Source of the DNA: Thermoplasmatota archaeon
GTDB lineage: Archaea; Thermoplasmatota; Penumbrarchaeia; Penumbrarchaeales; Penumbrarchaeaceae
Direction: 5' to 3'
Assembly (NCBI GenBank): GCA_029762535.1
Contig: JARVGK010000018.1
Span: 1-61,491 of the forward strand
DNA length: 61,491 bases
Part shown: piece by piece, positions 1 to 8,743 of the stretch
How the letters are laid out: every line of letters starts with the position of its first letter
How positions within the stretch are numbered: position 1 is the stretch's first letter
Translations under genes and position numbers: made by a program
Notes under the pieces: model-generated
Seen by the model: only the letters and a program-made list of their open reading frames with translations
Told to the model about the DNA's origin: nothing
Database searches by the model: none

Positions 1-330
1 GAAGCACAGCAGAAGCCGGAACCGATCCCTGTTCCAGACGGAGCAAGTAGAGAGCCGACAAAGCCGACAACGTGGTTCGAGCCCACACCTGGAACCAGGA
101 CTGAGAAAGAACCCATACAAACTCCTCCAACGGAGATCGATGGGGAGAAAGAACTGATCCTCCGATTCGAGATCCCGAAGGGACAGGTATCGAGTCTTAT
201 GGGTATATTGAACCTACTTCAGAGCAAATTCGATAGGGTCAATATCGAGATCAAGGCAACAGATGGCTTCATATCGAGATCCGATCTCGAGGATAAGATC
301 AAGGAAGCCTTCAGACAAGCAGGAATTGAA
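1..330 (+). repeat. Direct repeat copy A (~330 bp), pairs with 8062-8391
   Basis: This stretch aligns without gaps to 8062-8391 in the same orientation, with roughly 25 mismatches. Homology stops close to the stop codon (EFDE versus KI at the protein end). The true left limit of the repeat lies outside the window. The two copies bracket about 8 kb of surface-protein genes and gene debris. Confidence 0.9.
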
Positions 331-342
331 TTCGATGAATAA
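1..342 (+). CDS. C-terminal end of DUF499-like protein (partial, start outside window)
   Basis: Frame 1 is open from the window edge to TAA at 340-342, giving 113 residues with no start in view. A Pro/Thr/Glu-rich linker (about residues 5-48) leads to a compact domain with the pattern FEIPKGQVSSLMGILNLLQ, then FDRVNIEIKA and a final SRSDLEDKIKEAFRQAGI. I think this resembles the extreme C-terminus of DUF499-type ATPases, large proteins found near DNA-modification or defence genes, but this is a memory-based match and only moderate. The same domain is encoded again at 8062-8397 with about 92% nucleotide identity. The gene is immediately followed by strongly AT-rich DNA of different character. 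Confidence 0.6.
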   Translation, partial: EAQQKPEPIPVPDGASREPTKPTTWFEPTPGTRTEKEPIQTPPTEIDGEKELILRFEIPKGQVSSLMGILNLLQSKFDRVNIEIKATDGFISRSDLEDKIKEAFRQAGIEFDE

Positions 343-419
343 TTATACTATCATAGTGTCAAACTTGAGGTGCAAAATTCTGGAAATTAGAAAGTCACAT
401 GATAAATTAATTCCAATAA

Positions 420-2291
420 TTATGCTTGTATTGTTATACCTCTAAAGTAAAAGTCATCTAAATAACCTTCAAAGTTATCATTTATAACAGAGTTGCCATG
501 ACCGCCAAGTATGTAATATGGATTATTATTTAAGTTAGTTTCATCAATATGTATACCTGTCCTAGGTGGTGGTGTACTTCCCCACTCAGCATATTCATTG
601 ATCAAATAACCTATTGATCCCGTATCATCAAACAGTTCTAATTCTATAAAGATGTAACCATCTCCATCATAAAATATTTTCAAATGATAATTATACCATG
701 TATCAATGGTAAAAGGATATGCAAATGATAACGTGATATATACATCTTTGCCGAGATAAACGTCATTTGTTACGTCATATACATACCCTTTCATTCGAAA
801 ATTGAAATTCATAGAATTAGTTGTAGTATATAACCGATAATATGTTCTAGTATTATCTACACAAGAAAAAAGGTCATTTTGGGTTAATATTGCATCAAAA
901 TTAAACATACATGAAATATCTACTGAAGATTCACCTTGAAAATTGTTAGGTTTTGATATAGTTGGGCATTCAAAGTGGGAAAGTGGTGACTGATATGGAC
1001 CATCATATTTTGGAATTCTAATATAAATACCTTCACCAATAAGTCTGGCACAAAAATCCCCATCACACCCATTTATATAACCAATACCAACAGGGTATGA
1101 AGGATTTGTCCTTGTCCATACAGGTTGAAAGTTTGGTGGTGGTTCGATATAAGCGGTAATAGAATGTCTATTAGAGCAATCATATATATAAGTTGTATCT
1201 GTTGGATAAATAGGATAACTACAATATTTTGGTATAAAACCTAAAATGGACATTAAATTATAGTAATCAGGAAGATAATTTTCAAAGTTATAAGCTAATA
1301 AAGAATTTTCAATAGAATATGTTGTTTCATGTATCGTCTCTCTACTTCGTGTTTTACATATTAGTATTTGATCCAAATACCCTTTAAAGGGATCCGTGAT
1401 AAAAAGCCGACTGCTTTTTCCAATATATAAAGGAGAGGACGACGGGAAGGGGGTATTTTCATGTGCTTGGTCATTTGGCTGATTTAATATTTCTTTCATT
1501 CGAACGATGTTTAATGGAGGGCCAGTAAAATATTCTTCGTATAGTTTCAATCCATACCAATAATATGCATCAAAAAAATAATAGTAAGCTTCAAAATATA
1601 GAGGTCTGTCATAAAAATCTGTTACATATGTAGGATCGAAAACAACTGAAATTGACGGTTGGGATAAAAAGTCGTCATTAATATAAACATTAAATACAAA
1701 AGCACCAGGATCATAATCGCTTTCTTTACTGTTAATTTTTATTTCATAACCGTTTAATTGATTATATATGCCAGAGTTGCCAACCTTTGACATTATATAA
1801 TAATCGGGATATAATGTTACTTCCTTTACACTATCCCAATAACCTTGAAGTTCCGCGTGTACCCATCCTGTGATTCTAATAGAGTGCATGTTATAAAGAC
1901 TTAATGCATATTCACTACCACTATTATCATCGAAATAGATATATTGAGTGTTTTCATATTTAGGCGGTGAAGCTGAATTATTGAAAAAAACCGATTGAGC
2001 ATTTAATCGTAATACTTTACCATCACATTTTTTTAATGAGGTTTGATCAAAGTCTGCTATCCAACTTGATGGATCGCTTTTACCATAAATATGTTTATAT
2101 GGGGACCAATCCGCGACTGCCACTCCAGGGTAAATTATTGAACCTCCTCCTTCATATAAAACATTATTATTAAACCAAAAAATAATATCAGAACTATTTG
2201 GACCATAATGGTACTGGGACGCATTAATACCCGGTATTATTGATAAAAGGAATGTTAATAATATCCCAGCAGCAAAAAATTTCCTGTGCAT
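420..2291 (-). CDS. AT-rich secreted protein with LamG/concanavalin A-like domains
   Basis: I start this at ATG 2291 (MHRKFFAAGILLTFLLSII), which gives a clean signal peptide and has AGGGG just upstream; a longer in-frame start at 2336 adds a charged leader and is less likely. The 623-residue product is rich in Tyr, Asn, Asp and Phe. Two segments end in the typical LamG closing pattern, FKGYLDQILICK near the middle and FEGYLDDFYFRGITI at the C-terminus, suggesting two jelly-roll carbohydrate-binding or adhesion domains. No membrane anchor follows, so it may be released or held by a partner. Base composition is far more AT-rich than the rest of the window, which points to recent horizontal acquisition. 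The precise ligand cannot be told. Confidence 0.75.
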   Translation of the reverse strand: MHRKFFAAGILLTFLLSIIPGINASQYHYGPNSSDIIFWFNNNVLYEGGGSIIYPGVAVADWSPYKHIYGKSDPSSWIADFDQTSLKKCDGKVLRLNAQSVFFNNSASPPKYENTQYIYFDDNSGSEYALSLYNMHSIRITGWVHAELQGYWDSVKEVTLYPDYYIMSKVGNSGIYNQLNGYEIKINSKESDYDPGAFVFNVYINDDFLSQPSISVVFDPTYVTDFYDRPLYFEAYYYFFDAYYWYGLKLYEEYFTGPPLNIVRMKEILNQPNDQAHENTPFPSSSPLYIGKSSRLFITDPFKGYLDQILICKTRSRETIHETTYSIENSLLAYNFENYLPDYYNLMSILGFIPKYCSYPIYPTDTTYIYDCSNRHSITAYIEPPPNFQPVWTRTNPSYPVGIGYINGCDGDFCARLIGEGIYIRIPKYDGPYQSPLSHFECPTISKPNNFQGESSVDISCMFNFDAILTQNDLFSCVDNTRTYYRLYTTTNSMNFNFRMKGYVYDVTNDVYLGKDVYITLSFAYPFTIDTWYNYHLKIFYDGDGYIFIELELFDDTGSIGYLINEYAEWGSTPPPRTGIHIDETNLNNNPYYILGGHGNSVINDNFEGYLDDFYFRGITIQA

Positions 2292-2336
2292 ATTACCCCT
2301 GCGCCACACTTTATCACCTGCATACCTGTATGTCAA

Positions 2337-2873
2337 TTAACTATTAATAACTTTGGAATGAAAGGCTCTGTAGAACCCTCTCTTTCATGTACCGAAAGTT
2401 ATACAGTATCGCCCCCATATTAGTTTTGAGTCGGGGAACACTAAACCATTATAGAGGTCTGGCGTTATGGTTATGACAACTTCCCTTGATTTGACTGGCC
2501 ATTCGAACACCAATGCTTCTTACTAGCCCACTATAGGAAAGCTTAGAAAACGTCGAATGATCAAGAAGTACCTGCAGGTGACCATCCTATAGGATACAAA
2601 CAGCCAGAAGATCCTGACAGCGTAGGTTCGAGTCCTTTGCCAATTGAGAGAACAGAGTTTCTCTCTAAAGGTGAATGATCTTGAAGAGTTCAAGGCAAAG
2701 CTCAAGGGGTTCAGGCCCTATGTTGAAAGAAAAGGGTATTATCAAGGATTGCTTGATGTAAACTACACGGAACTGTCGCACATCTCTTGTGATAACACAA
2801 TGTGTTAATTAAAGCCATAAAAGACATATATCACAATCTATAATAATGGATGTTGATTATGAGATGACCATGG
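2337..2873. other. Gene-poor, AT-rich decayed stretch
   Basis: No convincing intact gene lies here. It holds an inverted repeat ATGAAAG...CTTTCAT around 2359-2389, short broken reading frames, and the remnant at 2671-2808. Toward its right end are AT-rich promoter-like sequences (ACATATATCAC near 2822 and CTATAATAATGG near 2838) that could serve the large surface-protein gene starting at 2883. The mixture looks like the remains of an insertion sequence or a deleted gene, but no transposase motif is recognisable. Confidence 0.5.
2671..2808 (+). pseudogene. Short C-terminal gene remnant, unidentified
   Basis: From GTG 2671 a frame of 45 codons reads VNDLEEFKAKLKGFRPYVER and on to TAA at 2806. 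It is charged, helical-looking and has the feel of the end of a cytoplasmic protein. Just upstream in another frame is a related-looking run ending RTEFLSKGE, which suggests one gene broken by frameshift. I do not recognise the family. It may be a transposase or nuclease relic. Confidence 0.3.
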
Positions 2874-2882
2874 GTGAAGAAA

Positions 2883-5800
2883 ATGATTTATGAAAAATTC
2901 CAGGTTTCATTCGCCTTTATCATACTGGTCCTATCCTCCTTTTTATTTGATAGCACTCCTCAAGTGGATGGAGAAGAGTTCATCATCTCATACGATTCCC
3001 TGGATGAGCATGCTAGCACCTCTCTGGCGGCGAAGATCTCAGGAAGCGTATTCACCCGGAATAATGGTCAGATCAAAGACGAGGGGATCCTCTTCTACGG
3101 CAGCGGCCCGGATGGGAGGATTGCCTTCTCCAAGGACGGGATCTATTTCACTAGCGTAAAGCGAGGTCCGGAGGTCGAAGAACCTCCCTACCTCGATCCT
3201 GGACAGATCATTCGAGGGGATCGGATCCCGTCAACGGATGGGGCAATGGTCAGCATCAATACCATCAAACTATCGTTTCCCGGAAGGAACGATGTGATCC
3301 CAACGGGCAGGGATCCAGCCCCCTGGTTCTCGAATTTCTTCTACGGGAACGACCCTGAGAAGTGGAGGACACAGGTCCCGAACTATCGCGAGATCGTTTA
3401 CAAGGACCTCTGGGACGGGATAGACCTTGTGTACAGGACCGATAGCGGATCGGTCAAATACGACATCATCATCCATCCACGATCGGATCCCACCCGGATC
3501 GGATTCCGATTGGAGGGTCACAATGGCCTTGAAGTGAACGAGAGAGGGGATCTTGTCATAGCTACGGATCATAGGGATCTCCTTGATACCGGTCTCGTAG
3601 CCTTTTACGAGGATGGTCCGGACGAGAGTATCCCCTGCGATTTCATGATAACCGGCCATGACACCTACGGTTTCGAGATCGGGTCCTATGACCTATCCAG
3701 GGTATTGATCGTGGATCCCCTTATCTATTCCACGTTCATCGGAGTATTCGATTCTTGTGCATTGGGGATCGCCCTGGATTCAAATGAGAATGCCTACATA
3801 ACGGGTTATACAGAAAGACCCGATTTTCCAACGACCATAGGAGCATTTGATGTTGAATATAATGGTGTTCGGGATGTTTTTGTGACCAAGCTCGATAATA
3901 CTGGATCCTCCCTTTTATATTCCACCTTCATAGGTGGAACTATGTTGGAGTATGCGTATGAGATAACTCTTGATTCGAATGGGAATACATTCATCACCGG
4001 AGTTACCAACTCAACCGATTATCCCACTACCGTTGGGGCATATGATAGGACTCACAACGGTGATTACGATGTTTTTGTAACCAAACTCGATAATACAGGA
4101 TCCTCCCTTTTATATTCCGCCTTCATCGGGGGAAGTGGTCGAGAGTTTGGTCATGCCATGGCCCTTGATTCGAATGGGAACACATTCATCACCGGAGTTA
4201 CCTTTTCAACCGATTACCCCACTACCGTTGGAGCATATGATAGGACTCACAATGGTAAAGGTGATGTTTTTATAACAAAGCTCGATACCACAGGTTCCTC
4301 TCTTGTTTATTCCACTTTCATCGGGGGTAGTGATGATGAAAGTGGAAATGGGATCGCATTGGATACAATTGGGAACGCCTATATAATTGGAAGTACTGGT
4401 TCACAAGACTATCCGACCAGTATCGTAGCTTATGATAAGACCCACAACGGTAAACGTGATGTTTTTGTAACCAAACTCGATAATACAGGTTCCTCCCTTT
4501 TATATTCCACCTTCATAGGGGGAAGTGATGATGAGGGAGGGGCAGGGATCGTTGTAGATTCAAACGGAAACGCATATATCATCGGGGGTACGGACTCTAC
4601 CAACTATCCGACCAGTAGTGGAGCGTATGATAAAACCCATAATGGTTTTGGTGATGCGTTTGTTTCGAAATTGAATTCAGCAGGATCTTCCCTTCTATAT
4701 TCCACGTTCATCGGCGGAGGTTATAATGATTGGGGATCGGATATCGTTATTGACCCGGATGGAAATGCCTTAATCACGGGGGGGACATGGTCGCCTAACT
4801 TTCCGACAACAGAGAGTGCATTCGATAACACATACAATAGCCTGGAATATGGGTATGATATATTTGTGACCAGGTTGAATTCTACAGGTTCCTCCCTTGA
4901 TTATTCCACCTTCATCGGCGGAAGTTATTATGATACGGTATTCGAAGCCGCTCTGAACAAGAACATGACCGTATATATCACAGGAGATACAAGTTCACAT
5001 GACTATCCTACCACCAGTGGCGCTTACGATGTTACACATGACGGTGGTTATGATGTCTTTGTTACTGCTCTCGATCTCACCAGATCACCGGAAGCGCCTC
5101 TGGGTATTAGGGCAGCAGCAGGTGATGCTTTTATCGATCTGGCATGGGATCCACCCCTTGACGATGGAGGGGCGAGGATCGTGGATTACGAGGTGCATCG
5201 CGGGTCCAAGAGCGGATCTCTATCAAAGATAGCCTCCACAGGCGGGAACACCACCTACAACGACACAGATGTCGTCAATGGTAACAGATACTACTACGCC
5301 GTCCTCGCCGTGAACAGGATGGGGGCGGGCAAGCCGTCGGGCGAGGTATCGTCGATCCCGGGCAAGGCCCCTGACCCTCCAGGGAGCTTTGTGGCTATAT
5401 ATGGAAACGGCATGGTAAATCTGACATGGAATTCACCTTCTAGCAATGGTGGTTACGTGTTACAGGGGTATAGGATATACAAGTTCACCGGCGAGATCCA
5501 GGAACGTGAGATGTTCCAAACCGGCCCAAACATGCTGTCGTTCAGCGATGAGAATGTTGTCAACGGGATCAACTACCGTTATTATATCACCGCATTCAAC
5601 GCCATGGGAGAGTCGATTCCTTCGATTGAGGTCAACGCCACTCCCAGGACCAGTCCTCTACCCGTGCAGAACGTTCAGGTCCGATCCGGACCCCAACACG
5701 TTCTCCTCAGCTGGGATCTCCCCGGATCGGACGGGGGAAGGCCGATAATCAATTTCAACGTGTTCAGAGCGGTGCATTCCGGGAATTTTGTGAGACTGGT

Positions 5801-7280
5801 TACCCTTGCCTCCTCAGTTATGTCATACAATGATACCGAAGTGGAGAACGGGGTCCTATATCGGTACAGGGTGTATGCCGTCAATTCTGAAGGTTCCAGC
5901 AACCCTTCGGAGGAGATCTCGGCAATGCCTCTGGACCGTCCATCACCGCCCAGGAATCTGGTCTCGGAATCCGAATCGAATACGGTTTTGCTGAGCTGGA
6001 ACGTTCCGTTGAGGACGGGCGGCAGTCAAATACTCGGCTATCGAATCTACCGAAAAGAATCGAATTTGATCTGGGAGATGATATCGGAGCCGAAGGCCGC
6101 GGACGACTCTTACACGGATAGGACTGTCTTAAACGGGAGATCATACCTATACAGGATAACGGCGTTCAATATCGTCGGTGAATCCGATCCCACCGGATCG
6201 GTTGAGGCCGCTCCGATAGGGCCGCCCGGGATCCCTATGAGATTCGATCTCGTTACCGGGGATCATTTTGTCCATTTGATCTGGGACATACCTCTTAACG
6301 ATGGAGGAGCTCCTATCATAGGATTCAAGGTATACAGGGGCGAAACCAATGGTCTGATAAACTTATACAGGAGCGTCACATCTTCAGATCTATCCTACAA
6401 CGACACTAATGTCGTGAACGGGATTACTTATCATTACAGGGTCACAGCTGTAAATAATATTGGCGAGGGGGCAGCCACAGAGACCAAGAACACAAAGCCC
6501 GCAGGGATCCCGTCCCCTCCGTCTAATATCAATGTCGTATCCGGGGACGGATTTATTGACATATCCTGGGCAGAACCGGAAGATGACGGAGGGGATCCCG
6601 TCACAGATGTGAAGATCTACCGGGGGGAGGATCCGAACTCTAGCGTTGTGATATTAACAACGTCGATACTTGGAGGGTCATTCAGAGATACGACGGTGAC
6701 GAACGGGGTCACATACCACTATACCCTGACCTCTACCAATTCCATAGGAGAAAGCGTGCATTCTCCACCGATCTTCGCAACTCCTTCGGGAAAGCCCTCC
6801 GTTCCCCTGAACGTTGAGATCGAGGCCGCTTCCAAAGCGATCTCCCTTTCCTGGGGTCCTCCGGAGGATACCGGAGGGATCACTCTTACGGGGTACAGGA
6901 TATACCGTTCTTCAGGGACAGGGAATCCGGTCCTGATCGCAGAGTTGGGTCCGGAATCGAACGAATACATGGATCGTGACGTTGAAAGAGAAAATCTCTA
7001 TAGATACCAGGTATCCGCTGTTAATGATAACGGAGAGGGCCCATTATCCAATCCCGTGGAGGGTAAGGTGAAGGAGGGATCCGGGATCGTTCTGGTCATT
7101 GCGATCTCCATCATCATTATTCTCATTCTCCTTCTGGGGATCGCTGCCGCGGTTATGATGATGAGGAGAAGGGGATCCCCCCAACAAACCCCGGATTCTC
7201 CCAGCCCCCCGATCCCCTCCACGATCCGGGAACCTACTCATGGCGAGGGGGAGATCCCCCCGTCCCAGGGGGGTCATTGA
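2883..7280 (+). CDS. Giant surface protein: SBBP beta-propeller plus seven Fn3 domains, membrane-anchored
   Basis: Start ATG 2883 has GGGTGA five bases upstream; GTG 2874 is the alternative and adds three codons. A signal peptide (FQVSFAFIILVLSSFLF) is followed by the conserved leader domain that usually precedes SBBP repeats (NNGQIKDEGILFYGSGPDG, residues about 55-280). Seven repeats of about 65 residues follow (roughly residues 290-740), each with a GNTFITG-like strand, DYPTT, GAYD, THNG, DVFVTKL and SSLLYSTFIGG, matching a seven-bladed propeller. Then come seven fibronectin type III domains spaced about 90 residues apart, a strongly hydrophobic helix (IVLVIAISIIIILILLLGI), an RRR stop-transfer and a Pro-rich tail. 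It is probably an adhesin or cell-surface scaffold. Confidence 0.85.
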   Translation: MIYEKFQVSFAFIILVLSSFLFDSTPQVDGEEFIISYDSLDEHASTSLAAKISGSVFTRNNGQIKDEGILFYGSGPDGRIAFSKDGIYFTSVKRGPEVEEPPYLDPGQIIRGDRIPSTDGAMVSINTIKLSFPGRNDVIPTGRDPAPWFSNFFYGNDPEKWRTQVPNYREIVYKDLWDGIDLVYRTDSGSVKYDIIIHPRSDPTRIGFRLEGHNGLEVNERGDLVIATDHRDLLDTGLVAFYEDGPDESIPCDFMITGHDTYGFEIGSYDLSRVLIVDPLIYSTFIGVFDSCALGIALDSNENAYITGYTERPDFPTTIGAFDVEYNGVRDVFVTKLDNTGSSLLYSTFIGGTMLEYAYEITLDSNGNTFITGVTNSTDYPTTVGAYDRTHNGDYDVFVTKLDNTGSSLLYSAFIGGSGREFGHAMALDSNGNTFITGVTFSTDYPTTVGAYDRTHNGKGDVFITKLDTTGSSLVYSTFIGGSDDESGNGIALDTIGNAYIIGSTGSQDYPTSIVAYDKTHNGKRDVFVTKLDNTGSSLLYSTFIGGSDDEGGAGIVVDSNGNAYIIGGTDSTNYPTSSGAYDKTHNGFGDAFVSKLNSAGSSLLYSTFIGGGYNDWGSDIVIDPDGNALITGGTWSPNFPTTESAFDNTYNSLEYGYDIFVTRLNSTGSSLDYSTFIGGSYYDTVFEAALNKNMTVYITGDTSSHDYPTTSGAYDVTHDGGYDVFVTALDLTRSPEAPLGIRAAAGDAFIDLAWDPPLDDGGARIVDYEVHRGSKSGSLSKIASTGGNTTYNDTDVVNGNRYYYAVLAVNRMGAGKPSGEVSSIPGKAPDPPGSFVAIYGNGMVNLTWNSPSSNGGYVLQGYRIYKFTGEIQEREMFQTGPNMLSFSDENVVNGINYRYYITAFNAMGESIPSIEVNATPRTSPLPVQNVQVRSGPQHVLLSWDLPGSDGGRPIINFNVFRAVHSGNFVRLVTLASSVMSYNDTEVENGVLYRYRVYAVNSEGSSNPSEEISAMPLDRPSPPRNLVSESESNTVLLSWNVPLRTGGSQILGYRIYRKESNLIWEMISEPKAADDSYTDRTVLNGRSYLYRITAFNIVGESDPTGSVEAAPIGPPGIPMRFDLVTGDHFVHLIWDIPLNDGGAPIIGFKVYRGETNGLINLYRSVTSSDLSYNDTNVVNGITYHYRVTAVNNIGEGAATETKNTKPAGIPSPPSNINVVSGDGFIDISWAEPEDDGGDPVTDVKIYRGEDPNSSVVILTTSILGGSFRDTTVTNGVTYHYTLTSTNSIGESVHSPPIFATPSGKPSVPLNVEIEAASKAISLSWGPPEDTGGITLTGYRIYRSSGTGNPVLIAELGPESNEYMDRDVERENLYRYQVSAVNDNGEGPLSNPVEGKVKEGSGIVLVIAISIIIILILLLGIAAAVMMMRRRGSPQQTPDSPSPPIPSTIREPTHGEGEIPPSQGGH
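3770..5080 (+). repeat. Tandem ~197-bp repeats inside the SBBP propeller gene
   Basis: Seven consecutive units each encode one propeller blade. Some units are near-identical at DNA level: the segments encoding DVFVTKLDNTGSSLLYST recur several times and the two neighbouring units at about 3960-4260 share long blocks. This indicates recent unit duplication or gene conversion rather than ancient divergence. Confidence 0.85.
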
Positions 7281-7388
7281 AGTTACGTAGAGTATTCACT
7301 GGAGGGATCGATCCTTGTCCTTCTCATAGCAGGGATCCTCCTTATAGTGTGGAGGATGAAAGAAAAAGATCCCGATGACGGTGAATAA
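7281..7388 (+). pseudogene. Orphan C-terminal membrane anchor of a surface protein
   Basis: Directly after the TGA of the preceding gene and in the same frame, 35 codons read SYVEYSLEGSILVLLIAGIL, then IVWRMKEKDPDDGE and TAA. This is a complete stop-transfer anchor with a charged tail but no body. The preceding protein already has its own anchor and tail, so this is likely the stump of a second surface-protein gene. Its DNA is very similar to the anchor-coding DNA of the gene entering from the right edge of the window (61388-61491). Confidence 0.6.
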
Positions 7389-7471
7389 ATTCATGAGCTT
7401 CGATTAACCATTGGATATAGACAGGATTATATCGCAATGAAAGGCATTATGTCCCGGACAGGAGGGTAACG

Positions 7472-7756
7472 ATGAGAACCCTTCCGCTATCCTTGCTCAT
7501 GGCACTCATGCTGATCCCGATAGGATCCCACATTCTGAACCATGACGGAATCATGGAGCCATCAAGGGGATCGGTCCTCTACGTAGGTGAGGGATACACT
7601 TTCTCGGATATCCAGTCCGCAATCGACTCAAGCTCCGAAGGGGATCTGATCATGGTCGGTGAGGGCTCTAGGGGGATCTCGATATCTGCCTCAACCGCCG
7701 ATGATATACGTTCGAATCAGATCCATGCGGGACCTGAACGACAGGTATCGACATAG
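7472..7756 (+). pseudogene. N-terminal fragment of a secreted parallel beta-helix (NosD/pectate-lyase-like) protein
   Basis: ATG 7472 is preceded by GGAGGG at good spacing. The 94 codons encode a signal peptide (LPLSLLMALMLIPIGSHI) and then the usual opening of beta-helix surface proteins, VLYVGEGYTFSDIQSAIDSS and GDLIMVGEG. The frame closes at TAG 7754 in the middle of what looks like the next coil (GISIS...DIRSNQIHAG). The continuation (GIDIAKSVSI, SERIILYGNDV) is found one frame away at 7738 onward, so a frameshift has broken the gene. It probably once encoded a several-hundred-residue adhesin or lyase. Confidence 0.6.
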
Positions 7757-8397
7757 CAAAGAGCGTGTCGATAAGAACGGATATGAACAACCTCTTCGCA
7801 TCTGGTCTGGAGTCGGTCGCGCTCGATACGATTAATTCCGAACGGATTATCCTTTACGGGAATGATGTCAGAACCGAAGTGGGCGGAATGTGTATATCTT
7901 CCGGGAATTCAACACTCGAGATCGGTATCAAGGAAGGGGTAAGGTCGAAGATGTTCGGACTTGGTGAGATAGTAGAGGGAATTCCTCATTGCATATACTA
8001 TGGTAATGATTGTACCCTATCTTTCCTTGACAAGGAAATGATAATAAGAAAGGATATCTGCGAAGCACAACAGAAGCCGGAACCGATCCCTGTTCCAGAC
8101 GGAGCAAGTAGAGAGCCGACAAAGCCGACAACATGGTTCGAGCCAACACCTGGAACCAAGACGGAGAAAGAACCCACACAAACTCCTCCAACAGAGATCG
8201 ATGGGGAGAATGAACTGACCCTTCGATTCGAGATCCCGAAGGGACAGGTATCGAGCTTGATGGGGATACTGAACCTCCTCCAGAGCAAATTCGATAGGGT
8301 CAATATCGAGATCAAGGCAACGGATGGCTTCATATCGAGATCCGATCTCGAGGATAAGATCAAGGAGGCATTCAGACAGGCAGGGATCAAAATATAA
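7738..8397 (+). pseudogene. Chimeric remnant: beta-helix fragment fused to DUF499-like C-terminus
   Basis: The frame opens right after TGA 7735-7737 and runs to TAA 8395-8397. GTG 7765 is the only early start and has no good ribosome site. Residues encoded by about 7744-7910 continue the beta-helix of the preceding fragment. From about 7911 the character changes to IGIKEGVRSKMFGLGEIVEG, IPHCIYYGN, FLDKEMIIRKDIC, a Pro/Thr/Glu linker and the same terminal domain as 1-342. The second part resembles the last ~160 residues of a DUF499-type ATPase. The fusion looks like a recombination scar, not a functional gene, although the frame has stayed open. Confidence 0.55.
8062..8391 (+). repeat. Direct repeat copy B, pairs with 1-330
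   Basis: Gap-free, same-orientation match to 1-330 with about 25 substitutions, several of them silent. Copy B lies about 200 bp from the tRNA-Arg gene. Because copy A continues beyond the window edge, the total repeat could be longer; the upstream part of copy B (about 7911-8061) is the place to look for its extension. Confidence 0.9.
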
Positions 8398-8485
8398 ATG
8401 TCTTTTAAACAACACATTCACCTTTTTAACCATTTTACTGAGATAACACAGATAATCCATTAACTTGATATAAATAATATGAATT

Positions 8486-8510
8486 ATAATTACAGCATTA
8501 CAGTAATTAT
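8486..8510. terminator. Inverted repeat, possible terminator
   Basis: ATAATTAC and GTAATTAT form an 8-bp perfect inverted repeat around a 9-base loop, in an AT-rich spacer between the chimeric remnant and the tRNA-Arg gene. It could end transcription from the left or be the end of a lost element. No T-tract of note follows. Confidence 0.3.
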
Positions 8511-8590
8511 GAAAAAACGTTGATGGTCAATACATCCCAAGACCTACGGGTTCGGATCCCTTCGGTCCTATCTTTATCGAAAAAGTGTGG

Positions 8591-8665
8591 CGGGCACGAA
8601 GGGATTCGAACCCTTGACATACGGCTTAGGAGGCCGTCGCCTTGTCCTAGCTAGACTACGTGCCC
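8591..8665 (-). tRNA. tRNA-Arg (anticodon CCT)
   Basis: Read on the minus strand the sequence folds as a standard cloverleaf: acceptor GGGCACG/CGTGCCC, D stem GTCT/AGGC, anticodon stem ACGGC/GCCGT around loop CTCCTAA, five-base variable loop, T stem AAGGG/CCCTT with loop TTCGAAT, and discriminator G. The anticodon CCT reads AGG codons. No intron is seen and CCA is not encoded. It stands between the accessory island on its left and the housekeeping block on its right, a common setting for integration. Confidence 0.95.
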
Positions 8666-8743
8666 GATGGATCACATCCGGACATCAGGGGGAAAAAGTC
8701 CCTCCTAATCAAGCTTTTCCTTCGGATCCGGAAAGGGATCCCC

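Noticed and set aside
2621..2640. tRNA-like T-arm GGTTCGAGTCC
   Set aside because: No acceptor, D or anticodon stem can be drawn around it; it is at most a chance match or a fragment.
7278..7388. Readthrough of TGA to add a second anchor to the propeller protein
   Set aside because: The first anchor and tail are complete, nothing resembling a SECIS element is visible, and a gene stump explains the sequence better.
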